A stretch of 16,222 nucleotides of DNA from Bacteroidota bacterium (GCA_015222065.1 JADFUQ010000284.1:1-16222); one strand, 5' to 3'. Shown: positions 7,547 to 15,369, numbered from the stretch's first letter. Made by a program: numbers and translations. Notes: generated by a model not told the origin, from the sequence alone.

Positions 7547-7726
7547 AAATCACAAATAACAAGCACCAAATTGCAAATAAATTTCAATAATCAAAAAATC
7601 AATAATCAAAACAGTTTCGGTCACCCTCCTGCACAAAGCAACTTTGGTACGGCGGGCAAGTTTGATAATTGATATTTGGTCCCGAAAGTTTTCAGGATGT
7701 TTTTTGTTATTTGTTTTTTGGTGCTT
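7547..7726. repeat. 180-bp inverted module built of heptamer units
   Basis: The left arm (7547-7602) reads on the + strand as eight in-phase 7-nt units, among them AAATCAC, AAGCACC and AAATTGC. The right arm (7657-7726) reads on the - strand as ten in-phase 7-nt units, among them AAGCACC, AAATAAC and AAATATC. The arms are complementary: 7562-7580 matches the reverse complement of 7707-7725 at 16 of 19 positions, and a second segment around TTTCGG pairs further in (about 7609-7620 with 7680-7691). The core (7620-7656) is more GC-rich and contains GTACGGCGGG. It fills most of the gap between cvpA and tyrS. It could be a MITE-like dispersed repeat or a structured 3'/5' UTR; no coding potential was recognised. 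Confidence 0.7.
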
Positions 7727-7760
7727 TATTTATGAAAATGCTTGACTTTATATATAATCA

Positions 7761-8294
7761 CTATAAAGGAATACTTTTATCATCCTTAAAATCCTTAATG
7801 TCTTTTTTAATTTCCTGAAAATCAAGATATGGGAATATTCCCGGAGCAAAAGCGGATAATGGTTTGTAAAGGATTGAATTTTCAATTTTTTCCTCCGAAA
7901 TAAATGTTTTATTGCGATTAATGGCATTAATAATTACAAGGATAATACTTATAATAAAAGCATATTTTATCAGACCAAAAACCATACCCAGGAGCCGGTT
8001 CACAAATCCCAGGGCAACTGCTTTTACCAGTTTGTCAATCATTTTAGCAAGCAGATGAACCAGTATAACTATTCCTACAAACGTAACGGCAAATGCTATC
8101 AGGTTTATATACTGCGTTGTTACATTGAGACTTGTAACAAGAAAATTTGCAGTCAGATCAGAAAAATGAATGGCACCAAAAATACCTAACAATAGGGCTG
8201 CAAGAGATGCCACTTCAATTATAAGTCCGTTTTTAAAACCAACGAAAACACCCCAAACAAGAGGGATAGCAATTATAAGATCAATGTAATTCAT
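7761..8294 (-). CDS. cvpA: CvpA family membrane protein
   Basis: This 177-residue inner-membrane protein has four hydrophobic segments (about 4-16 with FVGFKNG following, 27-50, 62-88 and 102-126) and a short charged C-terminal tail ending in KDIKDFKDDKSIPL. The start MNYIDLIIAIPLVWGVFVGFKNGLI and the segment ALGFVNRLLGMVFGLIK are characteristic of the CvpA/colicin V production family. CvpA was named for a requirement in colicin V production in E. coli, and its general role in the envelope is not well defined, so no specific activity is claimed. The ATG at 8292-8294 is preceded by a purine-rich stretch. TATTTTTG on the - strand at 8309-8316 fits a -7 box, but it lies only about 14 nt before the start, with a -33 TTG 24 nt further away. 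That support is weak. Confidence 0.85.
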   Translation of the reverse strand: MNYIDLIIAIPLVWGVFVGFKNGLIIEVASLAALLLGIFGAIHFSDLTANFLVTSLNVTTQYINLIAFAVTFVGIVILVHLLAKMIDKLVKAVALGFVNRLLGMVFGLIKYAFIISIILVIINAINRNKTFISEEKIENSILYKPLSAFAPGIFPYLDFQEIKKDIKDFKDDKSIPL

Positions 8295-8380
8295 TCTTTT
8301 TCTTTTAGCAAAAATAACAATTGCACGCTGGTAATAATAGCAACAGGCACTTTTTTTGTTAACGGAGCATAATATGAATT

Positions 8381-8411
8381 TTTGCCTTAAGCTTAAAATC
8401 CGTTATCTTTG
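8381..8411 (+). promoter_or_regulatory. Bacteroidota-type promoter of the tRNA-Arg gene
   Basis: TTTG at 8381-8384 and TATCTTTG at 8404-8411 are separated by 19 bp. This matches the known primary-sigma promoter of Bacteroidota (TTTG at -33, TAnnTTTG at -7). The predicted transcript would start near 8417, about 25 nt before the tRNA. It is the best promoter in the window and supports the taxonomic assignment. Confidence 0.8.
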
Positions 8412-8440
8412 TTCCCGCCAAAATTCCGGCTTTGTAGTAT

Positions 8441-8512
8441 GGCCCCGTAGTTCAACGGATAGAATAGCGGTTTCCTAAACCGTAGATACAAGTTCGATTC
8501 TTGTCGGGGCTA
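8441..8512 (+). tRNA. tRNA-Arg (anticodon CCU)
   Basis: A full cloverleaf folds. The acceptor pairs 8441-8447 with 8505-8511 (7 bp, one G-U). The D stem is GTTC at 8450-8453 with GAAT at 8462-8465. The anticodon stem is GCGGT at 8467-8471 with ACCGT at 8479-8483. The T stem is ACAAG at 8488-8492 with CTTGT at 8500-8504, enclosing TTCGATT. The anticodon loop TTCCTAA gives anticodon CCT, reading AGG (Arg). The discriminator is A8512, and CCA is not encoded. It is a single gene with its own promoter. Confidence 0.95.
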
Positions 8513-8517
8513 CAATA

Positions 8518-8529
8518 AGATACAAGTTC
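8518..8529 (+). repeat. 12-bp copy of the tRNA variable-loop/T-arm segment
   Basis: AGATACAAGTTC at 8518-8529 exactly repeats 8484-8495 inside the tRNA (variable loop into T arm), offset by 34 bp. It lies 5 nt after the mature 3' end. It could be a remnant of recombination or slippage at the tRNA 3' end, or chance. No integrase gene is nearby. Confidence 0.5.
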
Positions 8530-8539
8530 CTCACCTGAT

Positions 8540-8638
8540 CCAATCGGTCAGACCGGTAGTGCAAAAAACAACCTAGTACAAATCCAATAGCATAATGAAT
8601 ACAAAGAGTCTGGAATCCTTCCAACCGGTCAGACCGGT
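8540..8638. repeat. Two copies of an 18-bp palindromic element
   Basis: CCAAYCGGTCAGACCGGT occurs at 8540-8557 (Y=T) and 8621-8638 (Y=C), 81 bp apart. Each contains a 15-nt palindrome centred on a single A; the second, ACCGGTCAGACCGGT at 8624-8638, is perfect, with 7-bp arms. TACCGGTA at 8645-8652 is a further palindrome sharing ACCGGT. CAAAGAG at 8603-8609 is complementary to CTCTTTG at 8689-8695 and would enclose the second copy in a larger stem. The region lies downstream of both the tRNA (+) and the helicase gene (-). It could be a paired operator, a dispersed extragenic palindrome or part of a two-way 3'-end structure. Confidence 0.75.
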
Positions 8639-8699
8639 GAGATGTACCGGTATTTATCTGCTTTTAACATATTTGTTGAAGTACAAGGCTCTTTGTTTT

Positions 8700-11612
8700 C
8701 TACTCAAATAACGACAATATCTGGTCGCGTGGTATTTCACGAAGGGGATTGTTGGAATGGATAAATGTTTTTGCCAGCCTGGCTTTCTTTTCCTGCAATC
8801 GCAGAATTTTCTCCTCAATACTATCAACAGAAATAAACCGGTAAACAAATACATTTTTCTTTTGTCCTATCCTGTGAGTCCGGTTCATAGCCTGCAGTTC
8901 AGCCGCCGGATTCCACCAGGGATCAAGAATAAAAACATAGTCTGCTTCAGTAAGGTTCAGTCCCAGTCCACCTGCTTTCAGCGAAATCATGAAGATCCGG
9001 ATATTCTCCTGCCTGAATTCATTGATCACCTTCTCACGGTTGCCTGTAGCTCCGGTCAACATCACGTATGGCAGCCTTTCCTCCTCCAGCCGGCTGGCAA
9101 CAAGATTCAAATGTTTAACAAATGAGCTGAAAACCAAAACCTTATGGTTCTCTGCCAGCACATTCTCAATGTTTCGGTATATTTCACTGAACTTCCCCGA
9201 GTCGCCTGAATAACCGGGATCCACCATCCGGGGATGGTTTGATATCTGGCGCAGTCGCATAAGTCCCTGCAATACCATAATATTTGTTTTTCCCATTCCT
9301 TCCGACTCGATATTCTTCAATATTTGATTCCGGATCCCGGATTTTTCTTCCTCATACAACCTATACTGATCGTCAGACATAGTACAATAAATATTATTCT
9401 CATTTATGGGGGGAAGTTCTTTTACAACCTCGTCTTTGGTTCTTCGCAGTATAAACGGACTGATAATCCCAGTTAAGTATTCCTCTTTTTGCTTATCCCT
9501 GTTCTTTTCAATTGGTATGACAAATTCATTTTTAAAAAAGCGGAGAGTGCCAAGTAATCCCTGGTTAATAAAATTCATTTGTGCCCAAAGATCGGTCAGG
9601 GAATTTTCAATTGGAGTACCGGTAAGAACCAACCTGTATTCCGATTGCAACTGAACCATTGCTCTGTACAATTTTGAAGAGGGATTTTTAATTAACTGGC
9701 TTTCATCCAATATTACATAGTGGAACCCGAATGACCGGAGTATCTCTATATCCTGCCTCACGGTATGATAACTGGATACCACAATATCATATCCGGATAA
9801 ATGAGCAGTGTTTTTCTTCCGTTGATTTCCTATATATGAATATACACTCATACCGGGAGCAAATTTACGGATCTCATGCACCCAGTTGTGTACCAGTGAA
9901 GCAGGTACTACTACAAGTGAGGTCGGTGTTATTTCCTTAACCGGGAACAACGTGGGTTGCAGGGACACACTATTTCGCTTTCCTGCCGGAACAGTTTGAT
10001 CTTCTTTATTCTTTTGCAGCAGTGTAATGGTCTGCAGGGTTTTCCCAAGTCCCATATCATCAGCCAGGCATCCTCCCAAATGGTTTTCCTGAAGATATAC
10101 CATCCATAAAAAACCCTCCTTCTGATACATTCGCAAATCAGCCCTTAATCCCTCAGGTAATTTCTTCCGTGGTAACTGCTGCATCTGTGTTAACTTTTTC
10201 AGTTTCCTGATCTTTCCCGTTTGTTCGCCTTTCAGAGCATTATCAATAAGCGGAAAATGTTGCTTTTTTATTCTCAGACGATCATTTTTTTCTTTTCCGA
10301 ACTCGAATAAAGGACGATATTTCACAAACCATTCAGATGGTAAAACAGCCACTGTTTTATCAGGCAGGATAAACTCCCGTTTACCATCCAGTATATTTCT
10401 CCGGAATTTTATGAATGGAAACTTATACTCCCCTATCCTGACTTCGGCAAACAAATCAAACCAGTCAATCCCTTCAGAAGTTTGTATTTCCAATAAAACT
10501 TTCCCGGTATAATATGAGTCTTTCCCCAGTCGCTGCAGCACCTCAATTCCAAATTCTTTTGTTTGTTCCGCGTGCCGGTTCACCCAATTTATCAATGCAA
10601 ACAAATCATTTGTATCATTCTCTGATTTCATAAGATGATAATGAATCCCGTCTTCTGTCCGCAATCCTTTATTTTTCAGGTATTCATGCAACTTTTTTTC
10701 CCAATCCGTATCCCGGTAATATTTGCTGAAAACATACTCCCCATTTTTTTCTGCAAAATTTAAAAAGAGTTTTTGATTGTTGTTCGGCAGGATCACTATT
10801 TGGTTATAACGGAATTTAGGTATTACTACAGGTTCTGATTTCAGGTTCCGTTCCACCGACAAGATGTGCTGTAATGCCGGGGTTTTTGTCTTTATACTAA
10901 ACCCTTCAGCTCTGACCCGGTAACGCAACACAGCCTGATACACAAAAGTTTTGAAGTATTTTCGTTCCGTACTGACAGGGATCCTTATAAAATCACTATT
11001 AAAAAAAGGTTCCAGTTTTTTACCCGAAATATCTTTAATAAAATAAATAGATCCTCCCAGCCTGATCACAGCCGGTTCATGGCAGATTACAGTTGCCTTA
11101 TCAGACTGAAGTTCCAGTTCTTTATCAGCATGATGCAGAGTCAGGAAATAGCGGCTCTCTTTCTCCTTCCGGAAAAAATGGAAGACCGGTTCGGCAGGAA
11201 TGGTTTCTAACTTTAAAAAATCATGGGGCAGAATACTTTCCCGGTGAGGCTCCTTTACAAAAAACCTGATATCAGACCCTGCAACCTTGTCCAGGATATT
11301 GAAGAGATGTTTTTCAATGTATGGCCTGATTATATTTTCCCGTTTCTCCTTTGAAACCTTATTAATAAAATGTCTGACATTCTGCTCTTTGGAAAATAAT
11401 TTATACAATTGCCTGTCGTTGTAAGCTTCAGTCATCAGGACTAATTCCTTTTGTTCAACAGTCAAACCGGAAAAATTCTTACTTTCGGGAAGGATCCGTT
11501 CCGATAACCGGAACACACCATTGACTTTTTCTTTACCGACAAAGAAAGGCAGGATCAGTTCTCCCCAGATCCTGTGATTTGATATCCCCAGTGCAAATAT
11601 GTTTTTTGTCAT
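8700..11612 (-). CDS. SNF2-family DEAD/DEAH-box helicase/ATPase
   Basis: The 970-residue cytoplasmic protein belongs to the bacterial SNF2/RapA-like superfamily 2 ATPases, which translocate on double-stranded DNA and remodel bound proteins. Residues from the ATG at 11612: a long N-terminal part (1-480) without a recognised motif; motif I ADDMGLGKTLQTI with Lys524; motif II DESQ at about 636-639 (DEAQ/DEAH in most relatives); motif III LTGTPIEN at about 660; and a helicase C domain with VLVFSSFVKHL and the motif V-VI stretch ending RTHRIGQ at about 914. Motifs look intact, so it should hydrolyse ATP. The frame stays open to a TTG at 11690. The ATG at 11612 was preferred because MTKNIFALGISNHRIWGELI resembles the start of such proteins, but 26 more residues are possible. 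It is transcribed alone, divergent from the receiver gene and convergent with the tRNA. The target process is not shown by context. Confidence 0.9.
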   Translation of the reverse strand: MTKNIFALGISNHRIWGELILPFFVGKEKVNGVFRLSERILPESKNFSGLTVEQKELVLMTEAYNDRQLYKLFSKEQNVRHFINKVSKEKRENIIRPYIEKHLFNILDKVAGSDIRFFVKEPHRESILPHDFLKLETIPAEPVFHFFRKEKESRYFLTLHHADKELELQSDKATVICHEPAVIRLGGSIYFIKDISGKKLEPFFNSDFIRIPVSTERKYFKTFVYQAVLRYRVRAEGFSIKTKTPALQHILSVERNLKSEPVVIPKFRYNQIVILPNNNQKLFLNFAEKNGEYVFSKYYRDTDWEKKLHEYLKNKGLRTEDGIHYHLMKSENDTNDLFALINWVNRHAEQTKEFGIEVLQRLGKDSYYTGKVLLEIQTSEGIDWFDLFAEVRIGEYKFPFIKFRRNILDGKREFILPDKTVAVLPSEWFVKYRPLFEFGKEKNDRLRIKKQHFPLIDNALKGEQTGKIRKLKKLTQMQQLPRKKLPEGLRADLRMYQKEGFLWMVYLQENHLGGCLADDMGLGKTLQTITLLQKNKEDQTVPAGKRNSVSLQPTLFPVKEITPTSLVVVPASLVHNWVHEIRKFAPGMSVYSYIGNQRKKNTAHLSGYDIVVSSYHTVRQDIEILRSFGFHYVILDESQLIKNPSSKLYRAMVQLQSEYRLVLTGTPIENSLTDLWAQMNFINQGLLGTLRFFKNEFVIPIEKNRDKQKEEYLTGIISPFILRRTKDEVVKELPPINENNIYCTMSDDQYRLYEEEKSGIRNQILKNIESEGMGKTNIMVLQGLMRLRQISNHPRMVDPGYSGDSGKFSEIYRNIENVLAENHKVLVFSSFVKHLNLVASRLEEERLPYVMLTGATGNREKVINEFRQENIRIFMISLKAGGLGLNLTEADYVFILDPWWNPAAELQAMNRTHRIGQKKNVFVYRFISVDSIEEKILRLQEKKARLAKTFIHSNNPLREIPRDQILSLFE

Positions 11613-12012
11613 AGCAAATTGCCTGATCGTCTTGATGAAAGAAAGGGAAAATTTTACCCGAAAATATTTAAAATAATTTAATTTGTTCAATATTTTTTTG
11701 AACCATATATTTTAATCCATAATAATTTCTTATCCCCTGTTTTAAAAATTTCTATTTGCTATTGGTTCCCTGTTAATTTCAAGCATTGTCTTCTTTTAAC
11801 TTTTCAACAATTTAATATGTATTATCTACAAATTGTTGATTTTATGCTATATGAGTATCTATAGGATTCTTATTCAAAAAAAATATGCAATAAAGTTATT
11901 TGTTGTCAGAATTGTTAATAAATTTGTTGAAAACTCATTTTTATTCTTTCGGTTTTGCTTTGATAATCTTAATAACTTAGTTCCATTAAATTAACTACAT
12001 TAATTAAACATC
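11613..12012. other. Divergent spacer between the helicase and receiver genes
   Basis: This 400-bp AT-rich spacer must hold both promoters. It contains the inverted repeat at 11804-11839 and a third related copy, AAATTTGTTGAAAA, at 11920-11933. TAAATTTG at 11919-11926 fits the -7 consensus for the + strand, but its TTTG partner (11899-11902) is only 16 bp away, so it is a weak candidate. No heptamer array and no likely small gene was seen. Confidence 0.5.
11804..11839. promoter_or_regulatory. Perfect 10-bp inverted repeat, possible operator
   Basis: TCAACAATTT (11804-11813) and AAATTGTTGA (11830-11839) are perfect reverse complements separated by 16 bp. A near copy, AAATTTGTTGAAAA, follows at 11920-11933. 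The position in a divergent intergenic spacer suits an operator for a dimeric regulator. No T-run follows, so it does not look like an intrinsic terminator. Chance pairing in AT-rich DNA cannot be excluded. Confidence 0.45.
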
Positions 12013-12432
12013 TTGGATAATTGTAATTCTTCCTTCAGTTTAAAAAACCGGAATATTGTTATCGTAGAAGACGATGTATCAAACTTCCGGTATTTCGAAA
12101 CCGTGTTGAAAAAGACACAGGCAAGCGTTCATTGGATAAAAAATGGTCGTGACGCGGTCAATTACTGCACTGATCCTTCAAACAACATTGATTTGGTAAT
12201 CATGGATATTCTGCTTCCTGTAATTACCGGGATGGACGCAACACGCGAAATAAAAAAGGTGCGAAAAGATTTGCCGGTTATTGCCGTTACTGCTTATGTT
12301 TCACGGGATATTCAGGAAAAGTGTTTTTTGGCAGGGTGTGATGAATTCCTGTTTAAGCCACTGCTTCCTAAACAATTACTTAATTCAATCAAACACTTTT
12401 TTAAGAAAAATCAGGTCTCTATTTATAATTAA
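12013..12432 (+). CDS. Stand-alone receiver-domain response regulator
   Basis: The 139-residue protein is a single receiver (CheY-like) domain with no output domain. The acidic pocket is EDD (19-21), the phospho-acceptor is Asp65 in VIMDILLPV, Thr93 lies in AVTAY, and Lys115 lies in FLFKPL. All active residues are present. The start is TTG at 12013: the frame holds a TAA at 12001 and no ATG between it and the first beta strand (NIVIVEDD), so an ATG start is excluded. It is likely a phosphotransfer intermediate or a regulator acting through protein contact. The gene is tail-to-tail with the hybrid kinase on the other strand and overlaps it by 14 bp (12419-12432). Its receiver resembles the C-terminal receiver of that kinase (GCDEFLFKPLLPKQLL here, GFNDYLAKPVSKNQLL there), so a shared pathway is an inference. 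Confidence 0.88.
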   Translation: MDNCNSSFSLKNRNIVIVEDDVSNFRYFETVLKKTQASVHWIKNGRDAVNYCTDPSNNIDLVIMDILLPVITGMDATREIKKVRKDLPVIAVTAYVSRDIQEKCFLAGCDEFLFKPLLPKQLLNSIKHFFKKNQVSIYN

Positions 12433-15259
12433 GCCATTTATTAATAATCTTTAGTAGTTGGTTTTTACTTACAGGTTTAGCCAAATAATCATTGAAACCG
12501 GTTTCCACTAATTCTCTTTTCATATTACCAAGAGTATAGGCTGTATGAGCAATTACAGGGATTGTTTTGTCTTTTTCCCGGATTTTATAAAAGGCTTCAA
12601 TTCCATTCATATCAGACATAGATATATCCATTAATACCAAATCAATTACTCCGCTTTCCCCGATAGAATTAACTACTTCATATCCATCTTTTGCCCATAC
12701 AATTTTTATTTTAGTGGGTTTTAATATTGCTTTCAGCAGATCACAACTTAATGTATCATCTTCAGCAATCAGGATTTTTTTACTGCTCCAGTCATATATT
12801 ATATCCTGTTTTCGTTTGCTGTTGTTTTTCATTTTTTCTTCACCTGACAATTTCCGTCCTTCCATTGGTAAAGTAAACCAGAACATTGTCTCTTTTCCAT
12901 TCACCGATTCTACTCCAATTTCACCTCCAAGTAGTTTTACTAATTCCTTACAGATTGCAAGACCCAATCCTGTACCTCCGTATCTTCTTGTACTGGAAAT
13001 ATCAACCTGTCTGAATCTGTTGAAAATAATCTTCAAATCTTTTTCATCAATACCGATCCCGGTATCTTTTATGAAAAAATAAAGTTCGTTCGTTTCTTTT
13101 TTCATTATGTACCCAAATTCAACATATCCTTCGATAGTAAATTTTATGGCATTGCTTATCAGGTTGGATAGAATTTGCTTTAGTCTTAACGGATCCGTAT
13201 TAAAATATAGTTCCTGTTTTACACCTTCTGTTACTTTAAGTTCTATTTTTTTCTTCTGAAGGGTTTTAAGTTCAGAAGTATATTGTGTTTTTAATTCATC
13301 CAGAAGGGAATTCAACTCGAATTTTTGTTTGTTAACATTCAGTTCACCAGTCTCAATTTTCGCTATGTCAATAATATCATTTATCAGATCAAGCAATGTT
13401 CCCGCACTTTTATCAATGGCTGACAAATACTTATTTCTATCCTCAAAAGAAAGGGCCTCCTTTGTTAATAACTCAGAAAACCCGATAATAGCATTCATTG
13501 GGGTTCTTACCTCGTGAGACAGGTTATTAAGAAAAGCTGTCTTCAATCTATCTGATTCTTCTGCTTTTTCTTTTGCCAATTTGAGTTTTTCCTCATATTG
13601 TTTCTGTTCAGTTATGTCTGTGTAAATAAGATAAATGCCAAGTTGTCCTTCTTCTATTTCGATAGGAGTTGAGAGAATAGAAATAAAGACCTCTTCATTC
13701 CCTTTTTTGATCCTGACTCCATTACGAGAAATTGTTCTACCTTCTCTGACACCTATATAATCTTTATTTACAGTCTCTTTGTCTGATTCAGGAACAATAA
13801 TATCTGATAACCTCCTGTTAATTAACTCGTTGCCAGAATAGCCAAACATTTTAACAAACTCTCTGTTTACACGAATAACTTCTCCTTCAATATTAAGCAA
13901 GGCAATTGCTGCAGGGGATGATTCGAATAGCCTTTGAAAATATGCCTTTTCTTTTCCTTTACTCTTTTCTGCTTCTTCCAGTTCAGTTATCATACGGTTG
14001 GCTGATTTTCCAAGTATCTGAAATTCAGCAAAATTGACTTTATGAATGTCAATTTTTTGATGTTTTGTGACAGCCAAATTGAAAAATGACAGAAACGAAT
14101 TTATGCTGTAACTGATTAAATTGGACATATACCTGGTTGCCAGATAAGCAATCAGTAATACCAAAACAAATATTCCGGCTGTGATAAGTATATTTCTTCT
14201 AACAATCTTTCCAAGATCAACTTTCATTTGCAGGATGATATTCTCAATCTCATCCAGGTAAACTCCGGCACCCACCATCCATTTCCATTCAGGGATCCCT
14301 TTAATAAAAGATATTTTTTGCACAGGAACATCTTCTGTAAGTTTTCTCCACGAATAAGAAATAAAACCGCCATCAGGATTTTCCACCACCCTCCGCTCTT
14401 CCTGGATTACTTTAACCCCGTTTGGATCCTGCAGTTCCCACAGGTTTTTGTTTTCTTCAACCAAGTTCCCATCGGTTATAAGTGCATCGCCTTTGTATGT
14501 ATTCACAAAAATATACCCTTCTTCTCCAAAACGGATATTTGAAAGTTGTTCTAATACTTTTTGTTGTAAATCTGCTTTAAAATCATCAATATATTCCCCT
14601 GTTCCAATATACCAGTTTAGGGGTTCAAATAATTTTACGAAAGAGATTTTTTCAAATTCCTGGTCATTATTTTCCCCCGGTTTCTCCCAAAAGCCGGAGA
14701 TAAACCCTTCTCTCTTACTATTAACTACCTCCAATTCATCCTGCATCACATAATTACCCTTAATGTCCTGTAAAAAGTACAAGTATGAACCTTCAAAATC
14801 AGGGTCGGGTGGATAGAGTATATCATAACCATCAAGACTGCCAATAAAAAAATATCCCCGTCCTTTATTAAAACGTATAGGCCTGAGCGCTTCTTTAATT
14901 AACTGCTTTATTTCCTTTTTAGATTTCTTTCCACTATACTTATTGTAAATATGGAGAGCTATGGCATGAGCCTCATAAACTCTCTGTTGTAACAAACTTT
15001 TTAACTCCTTGCGGGATCTGTTTCTGACAAAATTGATGTAATCAACTGCTTTCTCGGTTTCCCATTTCACTATTTCTTTCTCTCTATTCAGGTATTTTTC
15101 CCGCAAATTTTCCGATTCCTTTGAGTAATTCCTATACTCTGAAGACACCCAAAGATAACAGGCAATAATGACAACTAAAGAAACAATGGCAAGTGTTCCA
15201 TAAAAAAAAACGGAAGTAATTTGATGAGCTTTTCTTTTATTGTTACTGGCTTTACTCAT
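12419..15259 (-). CDS. Hybrid sensor histidine kinase (dual Cache-PAS-HisKA-HATPase-REC)
   Basis: The 946-residue membrane kinase is numbered from the ATG at 15259. TM1 is at about 14-38. Two tandem Cache_2-like periplasmic modules follow (about 132-230 and 243-343), each with a GYFF/GYIF strand, a GFISGFW or GFISYSW motif and an end of the type WYIGTGEYIDD or WMVGAGVYLDE. TM2 is at about 355-377. A PAS domain (about 441-551, FESSPAAIALLNIEGEV) precedes HisKA with SHEVRTPMNAIIGFSELL (His582). The ATPase has NLISNAIKFT, DTGIGI and GGTGLGLAI. A C-terminal receiver has EDD, Asp878 in VLMDISMS, Thr906 and Lys928. It would sense an extracellular ligand and pass phosphate His to Asp; an HPt partner is not in the window. 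An open TTG start at 15316 adds 19 residues, but the ATG has a good ribosome binding site. Confidence 0.93.
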   Translation of the reverse strand: MSKASNNKRKAHQITSVFFYGTLAIVSLVVIIACYLWVSSEYRNYSKESENLREKYLNREKEIVKWETEKAVDYINFVRNRSRKELKSLLQQRVYEAHAIALHIYNKYSGKKSKKEIKQLIKEALRPIRFNKGRGYFFIGSLDGYDILYPPDPDFEGSYLYFLQDIKGNYVMQDELEVVNSKREGFISGFWEKPGENNDQEFEKISFVKLFEPLNWYIGTGEYIDDFKADLQQKVLEQLSNIRFGEEGYIFVNTYKGDALITDGNLVEENKNLWELQDPNGVKVIQEERRVVENPDGGFISYSWRKLTEDVPVQKISFIKGIPEWKWMVGAGVYLDEIENIILQMKVDLGKIVRRNILITAGIFVLVLLIAYLATRYMSNLISYSINSFLSFFNLAVTKHQKIDIHKVNFAEFQILGKSANRMITELEEAEKSKGKEKAYFQRLFESSPAAIALLNIEGEVIRVNREFVKMFGYSGNELINRRLSDIIVPESDKETVNKDYIGVREGRTISRNGVRIKKGNEEVFISILSTPIEIEEGQLGIYLIYTDITEQKQYEEKLKLAKEKAEESDRLKTAFLNNLSHEVRTPMNAIIGFSELLTKEALSFEDRNKYLSAIDKSAGTLLDLINDIIDIAKIETGELNVNKQKFELNSLLDELKTQYTSELKTLQKKKIELKVTEGVKQELYFNTDPLRLKQILSNLISNAIKFTIEGYVEFGYIMKKETNELYFFIKDTGIGIDEKDLKIIFNRFRQVDISSTRRYGGTGLGLAICKELVKLLGGEIGVESVNGKETMFWFTLPMEGRKLSGEEKMKNNSKRKQDIIYDWSSKKILIAEDDTLSCDLLKAILKPTKIKIVWAKDGYEVVNSIGESGVIDLVLMDISMSDMNGIEAFYKIREKDKTIPVIAHTAYTLGNMKRELVETGFNDYLAKPVSKNQLLKIINKWLNYK

Positions 15260-15263
15260 ATAA

Positions 15264-15271
15264 TTTCCTTT
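15264..15271 (-). promoter_or_regulatory. Ribosome binding site deciding the kinase start
   Basis: On the - strand AAAGGAAA (complement of 15264-15271) lies 4 nt before the ATG at 15257-15259. It is one of few Shine-Dalgarno-like motifs in the window and favours this ATG over the in-frame TTG at 15316. It also leaves a 195-bp gap to the DUF2723 stop. Confidence 0.6.
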
Positions 15272-15369
15272 ATGCTCAATAATAAATATTTCTCTTTCAT
15301 TAATATCCGTCGGCAATCCAGAATCTCTTTTATTTTTCCTTCTTCCTTACTTACCTATTCACCTCTTCT

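Noticed and set aside
8624..8638. Intrinsic terminator at the perfect ACCGGTC palindrome
   Set aside because: The 1-nt centre allows only a tight hairpin, and no T-run follows on either strand.
8757..9125. Open frame on the + strand inside the helicase gene
   Set aside because: It lies antisense to helicase motifs V-VI and has no recognisable family or start signal.
11613..11690. 26-residue extension of the helicase from a TTG at 11690
   Set aside because: The ATG at 11612 gives a more family-like start. The extension is not excluded, but nothing supports it.
12714..13082. Open frame on the + strand inside the kinase gene
   Set aside because: It is antisense to well-conserved kinase domains, has low-complexity composition and matches no family; it is a shadow frame.
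15260..15316. 19-residue extension of the hybrid kinase from a TTG at 15316
   Set aside because: The ATG at 15259 has AAAGGAAA 4 nt upstream and leads directly into the cytoplasmic tail before TM1.
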